Positions 1-11,100 of a stretch of 64,000 nucleotides of DNA are shown here, one piece after another. The translations under genes were made by a program, and so were the position numbers. This DNA comes from Onchocerca volvulus (taxonomy: Eukaryota > Nematoda > Chromadorea > Rhabditida > Onchocercidae). Each line of letters begins with the position of its first letter. Within the stretch, counting starts at the first letter, position 1. The notes under the pieces are model-generated. The model was not told the DNA's origin, ran no database searches, and saw only the letters and a list, made by a program, of their open reading frames with translations. Location of the stretch: the NCBI GenBank assembly GCA_000499405.2, contig HG738138.1, forward strand, positions 9,546,888 through 9,610,887, written 5' to 3'.

Positions 1-2388
1 TACTTTTAAAATATCTCTAATTAATCACGGAATGAACGAATCAGAAATATTTCAATCTTTTCGTACTTTTCATCATTTCATTATCAGCATTTTTTGCTAA
101 GCAAACTGCTTACATTTGTTTGTTCAATACTCCCGATTCTTTTGACTTCAGCGAGCCAATATTCTACATATTTTTCTCAGTTCTGCTCATAGTTTCTCAA
201 AGATGCAACCGTCTAGCCGTAATTTCAACATCCAAATCATTTTGCATGAGAAAGTTCTAGTTTGCCAGTTTTGCAAATGAATAGAAACAATTTGCCGCAT
301 TGTCAACAGTGCAGAAATATTACAGTTGCAGAACAGAATGCTTTATTTGAGAAGTATTGCTCCATACTTGAAAATTAGTTTACAGTATGACAATAAATTT
401 TCTTGAAATATATACAAGAGATTTAGTTATGTACAAGCAACATGTTTGTTTGCCTAACGGACGATCGGATTTTTAAAATGCCGAATTGTATTTATCTCTG
501 CTGCCAAATATACACATACCGCTAGCAAATTGTGAATAGTTCGAACTAAGCAAAACCTGAAATAGTAGTCAGTTCCAGCAATTGTCCCATTTGCATTTCT
601 AATTCTTCTTAGCATTATTTGCTGCATCTAAAATAAAGCGGAAACCATTTGAGTAATTTTAACTACGCATAGTTCTAATGGAAATAATTCCTGTGCTAAA
701 AAATCCTTGATTTTTGTAGTAGTGCTAATACCATTAACAGATTAGCTGTAAGCAGGAAATCAGAAGAGATTAACTAACTCAGTAACCGTTTAATTTTGAG
801 AGAGGAGGAACAGATTTTGTAAGAGGAATGTATGTTCCATGGATGAAAATTATCGCTCCAATAGATGACAGAAACATTTCTTCTTGAAATCGCTGTGCTA
901 CACCAGAAATGTATTTCTTTCAGAATTTCAGTTTATTGCGAAGATATAAATAAGTTAGTACAATCAAAACTGCTGCATTTGAAAGGATTTCAAACCTGAT
1001 TCATCAGTTTAAAGAAATTTACGTAAACATCAGTTAACAGTGATTATATTTACAGTAATCGGAAGAAATCGCACTTTTAGTTATGATATTTTACAATTGC
1101 TTTCATCTGGCAAATTTGATGGGACTTCCTTATCGTGGTGTTTCATTGTTAATGAGAGATGCTTCGTACGTCGTAGAAGACTATCGGATCGATTGAAATC
1201 CTTTGGACTACTGCCACTAGATTTGCTAACCTGCAATTATCATTCAACAGGTTTTCTTGTCAAATTCTAAATTAGATTTGATTCAAGATCTTCAACTTCA
1301 CACGTTACTAAGATGCTTATATACTGCTTGTATACATTACTAGAGCTTCGAAAAATTCGTTTAAAATTAGTAGCAACACGACACTTTGAAAAAAAAAAAA
1401 AAAAATGTCTAATGAGGAACAAAATCTGCGGAATGGAAAACAATATTTGGGGTTGAAGTTTTTTCAAGTAAACAATTCAGAATTTATAAAAAAAACTTCA
1501 TTATAAATTAGTTCAGACGAAAAGTTTTTCGGAAGAATGAGATGCATCATTAGTCTATTTGTTTTGTCTGACACAAACTTTTCCCACTCGGTTTTCGGGA
1601 AATATTAATTAAAATTTTCAGAATAAAACTGCTTTAAAACTTGCACCTGTATTTTTTTCTAAAAAAAGAATTGGAAATTTTTCTTAGCACTTATTTGGTT
1701 ATGTAATGAAGCAATAGACTTACCCGAAATGACCGATTTCGACTAAGCTTTCCTGTTGGCGAAATCACTCGAGATCGCAATTTTTGTTGTTTTGTGCACT
1801 GCTGAAAATATTTCTACAAATATTCATCATTTCATAAATTATGATTCTGATATACCAAAAGGAGTAGAAAATAAGGAGAGGGAGAGAGAAAAGGATATAA
1901 AACGAGAGATAATAAGAGGACAAATGTCAAGATTTTGTTGGAAATTAATTAAGTAATTATAGAATGTATTTCAGAAAGGTGCTCAATCGTTTTATACAGT
2001 CATAGATAAGCATGCGGAAAACAAGTGAATGAAATGATATTAGTTCGAATACTGTCATCACAAGTTCATTTGTATAATACCCAACAAGTTAAGCAGAAAA
2101 AACATTGAAATCCTTATTGGACTATTCTGAATCATATATATTAGAAGTATTTTGATAGAATGAAAAAACTGCCATTTCTAGCTTACTTTTTCATCTAACA
2201 AATCACTTTGTTCCAAAAAATTTCGGAATATTTTCACTATGTTTTAGTTCATCTTTGCAGAGGATTCGATATAATTTAAATTGAAATTCAAACTTTGCAT
2301 CCATACTTGAACTGTTGCTTCAAAGATCCAAATCGTCTTCTTCAGAAATCTGAACTATATCAAACTGATATTGGGAATTTTCTCTTCA
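1..2388. other. Gene-poor DNA, no supported gene
   Basis: I see no gene that can be defended here. One open segment on the plus strand (about 1056-1250) is preceded by a 3' splice-like TTTACAG and followed by CAG|GTTTTC. It would encode about 65 residues containing a run of four arginines. It matches no family I know and has no partner exons, so it stays a possible stray exon only. The rest is AT-rich with short homopolymers. Confidence 0.4.
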
Positions 2389-3078
2389 TTATTGAAAACA
2401 TTTCGAAAACATGACATTGCTGATTGGTGCATTTAAATTAAATACTTTTTGAGAAGATGAGTCGCATTTGTTTCCAACAATAACAGTTGGAAGAATTCGA
2501 GCATCTTTTCGTTGCTGCACAATCTGTGGCCATACGTCACTCGTCTGAATTTTTGATTTTAGGAATCTCTGAATCTGAAAAAAAAAAAAAAAAGAGAAAA
2601 AAAAAACTCTCCCGATCTTTTTCTTATACAAAATTTCTCATAATGCATGGGATACAAAGAATTTCAACCAAAATCATAAAAACCTGTTTGAAGCTGGATA
2701 CATCACCGACAGGAAAAAGAAGCAGGAATGCATTTGCAGATGCTATTGCAATTTTCGTATGCCCGGATAATCGAAATTTGTATCCAGAAGTTCTAATGAT
2801 ATTTCCATTTCCTGTTTCATCAATATAATGATTTTTATTGTTTTGTTCATAAAATGAGTAGAAAAAAATTCAGGAGATTATGGGAATAGGAAAAGGTTCC
2901 AACAGAAAAACACTAAAGAAAAGCAGCAAAACCCGTACATTGAAACCTCCCGAATAAAGATCCTCAATGGTTTCTTTGTTTTTCCATCAAAAGTTCCATG
3001 AAGATAGCGCCGAGTGATTGATGTTTTCCCTACTTTTCCAGGATCTAACATAACCAAGTGGAATCGTGCCTTTTCCAT
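2389..3078 (-). pseudogene. Decayed Ras-like small GTPase
   Basis: Three minus-strand exons (3078-2933, 2811-2684, 2574-2389) read as a Ras-superfamily G domain. The first carries a P-loop-like segment ending VGKTS and a switch-I-type IEDLYS. The second carries LDT followed by an ASANAFLL strand and the SF motif. The third carries the base-recognition motif GNKCD. The reading frame is broken twice: between the GKTK and TIEDLY codons near 2965, and after the YPGIRK codons near 2755. Both look like loss of one base. The DxxG loop has lost the Ala-Gly pair (DTNFDYP where DTAG would be expected), and the first P-loop glycine is aspartate. The final exon stops soon after NKCD, without the SAK motif. 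Family assignment is secure from the motifs. Pseudogene status is inferred, because assembly indels could mimic the frameshifts but not the missing loop residues. Confidence 0.65.
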
Positions 3079-3888
3079 CTCTATAACTCCACTGTTAATT
3101 ACGTGCATATTCCATTTCTATTATCATATAAGCGATTTTATGCTCCATGCTCTGACGAAAACAATAACTTGTAAGGCAAATTTCCAAATTTTTACAATAT
3201 CAACTGATAAGTTAGCCAAATCTAATTACTTCAGCTATCGTTGATGAGAATTATTTGGTCTAATCTATCTCTTTCTACTTTTATTTTCCACTGCTTTCAC
3301 TGATTGTTGCAATATGTTTATGACCACTTCGAGAAAATATATCAGTTTTTGTGACTGTGAAAATCAATGTTCGCATAAATCAATCCAATCAAATTGATTC
3401 CCAACTGGTCCTTAGCAGCATTTATTATAGCCATTCTCTTCGTTAAGCTTCCACAAATTCTTCACATCATAAAAGGTGTGAAAAAAGTAATACGCAAAGG
3501 AGAGAAATATAAAAAAGATTAGCAAGAAAAAGAAAATAATATTATCTCTGTTTGTTATCACTACTTTTTCATACCTATGAATTATTTCAGGCTCTCTACA
3601 ATAATAGTCACAAAGTCACAGTTAAATTGGCGAGACATAACGATAAGAAGAAATGATTATACGATGACTTGAAAAGCTTGAGACGATTTCACTTGGCTAA
3701 GCTGTGTGGAAGAAATCGATGCGTTAATAAGCTAAGTCTATGCGATCTAAGTTGCTAATCAGTCCTGTCAGAGATAAATTGAATGAAATCGTCTTCTGAG
3801 CTTGTTAAAAGATTACAGTGTCATGTTATGCTCAAGCACAAAGACTTGTTGATGCTAAATTTCCTATACTTGGTGATGACAGCAGGAT
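3079..3888. other. Non-coding gap
   Basis: Between the decayed GTPase and the first exon-like plus-strand segment I see no open frame with good splice borders, no RNA gene and no repeat beyond short A/T runs. Confidence 0.4.
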
Positions 3889-6445
3889 ATGGAGGATGAC
3901 CTGGAAGATCCCAAAGTTATCTTGCCCGAATCCGAGAAAAAAAGATCTGTTGAACATGCAAGGAAAAAAGCGAACATACTGATTTTGGGCATGTCATGTT
4001 TGATTCATTGCTGCCAAGAGAGCTTTTCTCATTTTAGTGACGAGAAACACTTTGTCCAATCCTCGCTTCTGCTTAAATCTTTTCGTTCGTCCAATATCCA
4101 ACAATTTTCCTTGGTAAGCTTCATGTTTAGAGATAAAACCATTGGATAAACTTGAGCCATATTATAAAACCAGAATCTAACTATAACTGATGTAGCCGAA
4201 AATCATCGATCTTAAAAGTAAATAATTCCGAGCTATCATAATTCTGTGAATGAAAATCTTTCGAGCAATTCCATGATGTATGATGAGTGCGCTGATATTG
4301 AAAGTAAAACTTTAAACTGCTTATTAGATTACTAGGTTGCTGAAAGAGCCACATTTGCTCAAAAAAAAAAAAAAAAGAAATTAGTATATATCCGAATTAC
4401 CAGCTTCACCAGATAAGGTAAGTTTTTAAGCCAGTGATGTCAAGTTCTGTTTTTTCACGTAGTAAATTTTGAGCATTTCTATTGTATTAAACTAATGAGA
4501 ACAAGTCACAAAAAATTCGATGGTTTAGGGATATTGAAAGAAATTTTTCGGCAAAAAAAAGCTCTCACTTCCTGAGAGCATTCGAGATATTCATGTTGCC
4601 GGTATGGTTTTTGAAGTAATCGATTCACATCAGATAACAATAAAAGTAAGGAACTAATAAAACAAGTCCCCATTTCAGGGAGAATCCATATGAATTATAT
4701 TTAATTTAAAGCTAATTTTCAAGGAAAATTGAATAGCCTTGAAATGCTGACATGGGAAATTCTCACGAATTCCAGCGAGTTGTTTTTAAAGTTTGCATGG
4801 ACAATGTAGTAAACTAGATCAAAATATTTTGCAGAACTCTGATTTGTTCATTAGATTGTAAAATATCCTTCGGTTTTTTTGACATGCAAGATAGTCATTA
4901 TAAAAAGAGTCCCAGCCTTCGCGATAACTGCTTGGTTTATGATATCTTCTCACTGAAAGCTTGATATTGATGAAATTCGTTCGTATACTTTCAATTCTTT
5001 GAAATTTGCTTTAAATTAAATGACTAAAAAAAAAAGAGATTAACTGGAAAAAATCCAAGATAAATTTGTTGTTGTTGTTGTTGATTGCATTCATTCATTC
5101 GTTCATAATTTCATCAAAATGGCAAAATTTCAATCAAAATGACCAAATTATCAATCAACGTCGGCAAAATAAGCAACGAAGGATTGAAAGAACGAATGAT
5201 GCAAGCATCATTACAGCAATTACTGCCAAAACGACAATAACCCATGTCTGTAGATTGAAGCAGCAATCTTTGTTAGCACTACCGCAACATTTGTAGTAAT
5301 GGTTCTGAAGTTTATTTTACAAATAATTTTTCATGTGATATTTGATTAATGAAAGTTCAGTTGCCATACATTATTGAAGTAGTTTGTCAAGTGTCCGACC
5401 AAAAAGAAAAAAATCGTGTAGAGGTTAAAAAAAAAACTGGAAATCAGAATGAAATAAGAAAAGTAATAAGCTGATTTAAGTTTCCTTTTTCCTTCAGAGC
5501 TGTCTACCATATGCTGCTAATATAAAAATATTGAAATTAGTAGCAGAGAATGATATTATGTTTTGTTTTTTGCGTATCAATAAATAACTATCACGGTTCT
5601 TCCGAAAATCTTCAAAAACAGAAACATTAAATTTGTTATTTACCTGACTGAAACTAATTACATATTCGAAAACACTTGGATGCATTTTAAGTTTAATTAG
5701 CATTTAATGATAATGTCAAAATACCTCAACAAATAAGGCCCACAACATATCTATTTTAGAATTAAGAAGCGAAAAAAAATTTAAATAGTGGAATAACCAA
5801 ATCATAAATGAATTGGCTAGTGCACTGTTTCAATCTATAAACTGTGGGAAAAAATCTGTGAAATGCTTCAAAGACCAAGAAGCAGAAAGAATGGAAGCGG
5901 TATGTATATTGAAAAGGAAACCATGGAAATATTCGTTTTATTTATAGAGCTGAACAAAAGAGGGAGAGGATAAGAGAGAAAAATATGTTGGCTACTATTT
6001 ATTTTGAGCTTAAGATACCTGGAAGTAATAAGTGATATGGAAGTAATAGATGATAAGTTTGCTTCCTTTTTTGACTTCGCAATTTTTCAAGGATTTTTCT
6101 TACCAGAAGAGTCTCGTCTCTTAAGTGAATGTCGCCGTTCAAAAATTGACTATTGGATCTACATGACAACTGAGCTTTTACAATTTGTGCTGCCTATAGG
6201 AAAGATGAATTGAAAAGGACACATTCAGCTTCGAATAAAAATGAAGATTCGAACGCTCTGCCTCAGGAGATATTAGATATAGCAGGTAAAATCCCTTCTA
6301 ATTCATTGCAATTTTTTATTTCTTGACAATTTATAGATAGATATAATAAGTAAATATTCTTTTAATTAACATTATGTTTCCTATGATTCCTGATTATTTT
6401 TGATTTACAGCTGACGAAGTAAAAAACATCGATTTGATTTCATAG
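3889..6445 (+). other. Unresolved exon-like pieces, possible gene or gene relic
   Basis: Several plus-strand segments look like exons but could not be joined into one model. 3889-4113 starts with ATG and a charged stretch (MEDDLEDPKV) and ends at TTG|GTAAGC. 4562-4645 encodes LSLPESIRDIHVAGMVFEVI and a few more residues, ending AAA|GTAAGG. About 5494-5580 follows a clear TTTTCCTTCAG. About 6190-6285 ends GCAG|GTAAAA. 6411-6445 follows TTTACAG and ends in TAG, in phase with the preceding piece; together these last two give a C-terminus ending EVKNIDLIS. The last pair is the best supported. I recognise no domain. This could be a fast-evolving nematode gene, a pseudogene, or chance splice signals in AT-rich DNA. 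Confidence 0.3.
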
Positions 6446-7060
6446 CGGAAAAAACTTCTGATTTGATAAGTCTATCCTAAATATTAAAGTTTTTATTTCT
6501 ATTACCTTCCAATTCTTCTACCGATTTTTAAAAAAGTCTGAAAATAAAAAACTTCCGAAAAGCAAATTTCCAACTTTCAATTTAAATTCACTTTGCAAAT
6601 ACTATGGCATCGCAGTTACAATATTTTTCCGCATAGAATTTCAAAAATCCAACTTCATTCTTTCCCGAAACACACACTACTATTGATTGAAGTTGAATAA
6701 TCTCCGAAAAGAATTCTGATCAAATTTCAACTCACCTGTTATTCGGCATATCCTTAAAATTGCTGAAAAAATGAGAATAGAGGACCCCGTGGGATTAAAA
6801 ACTGTCGTTGCATAAATACCAGACCTTCATGTACTCAGCACTTTTTCACTAATTAAGTGAGCTCTAAACTATGTCACATAATCTGTCCCATTCTGGCTTA
6901 ATTCGCCAATGCACAACTTATAAATAGAACGGTATCAAATAGCTTTGTTATACAAGTAATAAGTGAATAAAACTATTTGTTTATTAAATTTCAGTAATAA
7001 AGTCACAATTACATTGATCAAAACATTCTGCCGCAATCCTCATTCCCAACGATAGACTAA

Positions 7061-7390
7061 AATCAATGCTCTGCTGTTCGTAGAAAGATAATAATTGACT
7101 GCCTTCATGATAGTTATTCATTTTTTGTTTCTAATTTCACTCTGAAATCTTTTCAAAAAATTGAGCTTGGATCGACGAATAGAAGTAAGACATTACCTGC
7201 AAATTTCTTTAGGAGCTACGATTTGGATAAGTATTGGTCACTGCATTACCGTCCTGGTTTCCTCATCAAGATTCACGGAAATGATATCCGAGTACAACAC
7301 TGGAAGGAAAGATTCGACACTAAGGTCGGAGACGTCGTCGAAAGCTGTACCCTTATCTCCTTCCAGTTAGTTTCAAGTTCAGTAAACTAA
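7061..7390 (+). other. 110-codon open frame with unusual codon use
   Basis: An open frame without an internal stop runs from just after a TAA to a TAA at 7388-7390. Its second half (about 7205-7360) reads like protein: DKYWSLHYRPGFLIKIHGND, then a charged WKERFDTKVGDVVE segment. Codons in this part favour C- or G-ending forms (CTC, ATC, AAG, GAC, GTC, TTC), unlike the A/T-ending codons of neighbouring genes; that is typical of highly expressed genes. No ATG or strong splice acceptor marks the beginning. It may be a terminal exon, a retrocopy fragment or a relic. I do not recognise the family. Confidence 0.35.
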
Positions 7391-7690
7391 TCGTTAAAAA
7401 TGCTGCTTTATACTTGCGTACTCGATTGAATTCTTTTATTCCATTACGAATCGTACACTGTTTTTTGCAGCGCTTAGTTTATTACCGTCATTCAACCTTG
7501 ATGTTTAATGGGCTTCGTCTCTCTGGAACGCTATGTTTCTCGGATCTTAAAATACATGAATTTCCGAATTAAAAGTTTGTCAATCATTAAAATATATCTT
7601 GTAGCTCTCAAAAACAATCGTCTAATCACACAAAAACCTTTAGATTTCGAAAAACAACATATGCATATACACTTTACTACACGTATATGT

Positions 7691-8010
7691 ATACTATAAT
7701 AACGTTCACTGCACGTTTGGCGCGTAGCACGTATATTTCCATAGTATCGCTATTTCTTGAACAATTGGATGGATGGAGAACGCGCTCTAAAATTTGACGC
7801 GAGCGCGTTGGTCTCAAAGCGAAATGTGCACGCAACGCAGGTGGCATTTACCATTTTCATTATATTGCATGGCATGAAAGTGCGTGGGGATACGTTACGC
7901 AATGACCATTTAAATGGGGGTGGCTTGGGGGCATGGTACCAGTTTACGGGAGTGGTTTTAGGCGGACGTTACAGGATTATGAAGTAGTATAGACTTGAGC
8001 TGAGTAGTTG
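7691..8010 (+). promoter_or_regulatory. Putative SUZ12 promoter region, CpG-rich
   Basis: The 400 bases before the SUZ12 start are richer in CpG and in G+C than their surroundings. They contain TTTGGCGC at 7716-7723, which matches the E2F consensus TTTSSCGC, and a GACGCGAGCGCG cluster near 7796. A 76-codon open frame across 7757-7987 has no splice partner and is probably incidental. Promoter function is inferred from position and composition only. Confidence 0.35.
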
Positions 8011-8116
8011 TTTTTGATCGTTTTCTTGAGTAGAAGGATCGCTTTGAATACGTCTAGATTGTTCTAGGTATGTCTATCTATTGGTCGCTGAATGTGTAGT
8101 TATTCAGCGAGCTACA

Positions 8117-11100
8117 ATGAGCCCTGAGAAGGGAAGCACTGGATGTCAAGTTGGTAAGATTTTCCTGCTATTTCATCTCTATTTAAAAACGATTTATTCT
8201 AAATCTAATGATTCTGAACCGATAAAACTGAAAATTAGTAAAGTGAAGGACAGAATTAGTAGCGTAAATCATGTTTAAATACAGTTATTAGCTAATAAAA
8301 ATTAATTTTTTTTTCTAACAGAACCTCGTAGAACGGAGACTCGCAGTACGACTCCAGCAGATCTGAAAAGTAGTCCAAGTGGTTGTAAAACGTACGCTTC
8401 AACTTCACCCTATAAAACCAGGTTATTTATTGCCTAATATTTCTTCTGAAAATCGCTTCGTATTATAATCCATTTGTTGCTGAAATAACCATAAAAAGTG
8501 GGTGTAAATGGCCATTTTGCATCGCTGAACTAATTATCGAGTGGTACTAAACAAAATGTAATAGTTTTTTCTGGAAGTTTTATTTATTTTTAGAAGATTT
8601 GTGATTGTAGTGCTATAGGGATTCATATTTTATATTGTAAGATAGTTAGAAGAAAGTAAATTTAAACTGTTTCACAGGCAACAGAGCAATGGAATAGCAA
8701 CAGAGAAGACTCGTTATACACCCGATTTTGCACCAGTACGTTCACGGCGAGGCTCAGCAGCTGTTGTCGTATCTCCTCTTCAAGCAGTACCATCCACTGC
8801 CGCAGCAAGTAACTTGTAGTTTCACTGAGTTGATTTTTTCGTGTTTGATCTGGGTGACAAACCGGACTAATAGAATATTTCGTGAACCTTTAGAACAAGT
8901 TTTATTATTTTCATTATTTTATCTTTGTTATCCAGTAATGCTGGATTTTGATGGATTCAGAAAAGAAAGGACGTCGCGGAAGAGATGACAACAGTGATGA
9001 TGATACTGCAAGTAGTAGCTCAGGACCCGTGAATGCCAAACGAACTCGTTTATGTTACAACAAGAATGATATTAAAAATATGGAGATAGTTGATGATATT
9101 GTTCCGGAGATTGAAGAAATTGTGCAGCAGAATAATATGATTAAGGTCCCATATTTTTTTGCAGCAATATTCAGCATGAATTTTGGGATATTTCTACTAA
9201 ATTTAAGAAGATATTAGTCGTCACTTTAAGAAAATTCTTGTACTCATTTTAAGAATTGGTGTTATCTGTATGCAATTATTTGTATGAAATCATACTCGTT
9301 TCGTGATTGCAGGACACTTCACATGATGCACTGACAGAACGACAACCTCAGAGGAAGATAGATTCCGATTTGGAGCAGCATTTTAAAAGTTCGTTATTAC
9401 TGCTGCTTATTTGTACTTGCTGTTAAGTCAGTGAGTAAAACCTCCATTACCGTTTCAAAATTTATCTTTCTTTATTACTCAGTCGAAACAATGCTCGATG
9501 ATTTTTTTGCAGAAGCTATTCGACTTTATCGATATATGTCACTGCCGGATACGCAAGTTGGGAGCGCGAGACCAATATATAGGCCTTTCTTAAAGCGGAA
9601 TTTGATATACATGAGGCGATCTTCTGTAAGTTGAGAGAAATATTATTGTTGTTTCTTTTTGATTCTTATGGTCAGTACAGGAAAATTTCAATGCTTAGAA
9701 GTCATTACATGCGCATTCCACCTTATTTTCTTTATGTGGTTGCAGCAGTCGATAACAGTAGTAGATGTTTGCATGCCTCCCCTTTGCCCATCAACTACAA
9801 CTGCTGGGAAGACTGGAATGAAGGCGAAGTTACGCAAACATGAACATATCATGGATATACTTCATGCAATCAAGAGGAGGAATGAAATACTCAAAAAGGT
9901 ATCGACATCTCGTTTATTTTTTCTTTTTTTTTTTTGCTGTCGAGCATTTATTACCAAAACTATTTATCTCTTTATAGACTTCCCTTTTTTCCTTTTTCCG
10001 GTCTAGATATTTGCGATTTATGAATAAATTATGTTTTAGAATGCAAAAACAAAATCATCAAGTTCAGCAGCTGTCTCATATTTAGTGCGTGCTCTAAAAC
10101 AAGACGAAGATAGCAGGAAGGGGAATGGCAAGGATGCTTTGGCAAAGGGAACCAGAAGACATGGTAATTGCTCACATGCTACCTCAATGATCAAATTTGT
10201 CGATGTTCGAAATAAAGAATTGCCAGGTATATTCTTTTCGAACCGATTTTAAGAAATTTTTAACTCATTGTAATCTATGGAATATATAATAATGGAGGTT
10301 ATTTGCAGATAATCGAAACTATTAATAAAAGTAATCGACAAGTTATACGGTATACTTTTTATTTGCAGGTAATCGACATGCTATCATTACTGTTTATCTT
10401 TCAAGTGAAGTCGATGGCGTCTTTAGCGAGATTGTAAATTTTATTCTTCTTTAGTGAATCTTTTTTTTTTTGCCGAATAATTTTTTATTTTTGTCTTCTT
10501 TTTTTCATTTTTGTTAACTGCAACTTTTTATGCTAGACAATTATGAGAAAATGGGATATACAATGATGCGAAATAAACTTATCTAGATGCGACTTCCTTC
10601 TGCGACAGTACAAATGCAGATAAATACTCGTGGTGAACCTGTTGCAATCGATTTGCCATTGTCTATTGGCTGTCCTTTACACTGCAGTGGAAAACAGAGG
10701 TAGTAGTTTTTTGAATGGATTAATAATATGATTTAGATTAGTGGAATTATTTGGGGCAGTTTTTATACGATTAAATTATTCACCCATCCGGTAACATTTC
10801 TGAAGGATCAAAAACCGTCATCAGATCCGTGGTGTTTTTTATTTTTTTATTTCTTGTTTTTTATTTGGTATTTTTTATTTTGCAGGAATGATTATGTAAT
10901 CATCCGTGTTACATTTTCGGGAGAAGAATTCGCTCATATTTTGGGAGGCAAATCATTGAGAAGCGTTCCATCAAGGCAAACAGACAAAGGTTCAAAAACA
11001 GTCGTTCATGTAAGTGTAACAAGAAATTAAAAGTAGATTAACATTCAGGGAGTATCTGTAAATGATAAGATCTTAACTTGTCGCATTTATGTATTGTACT

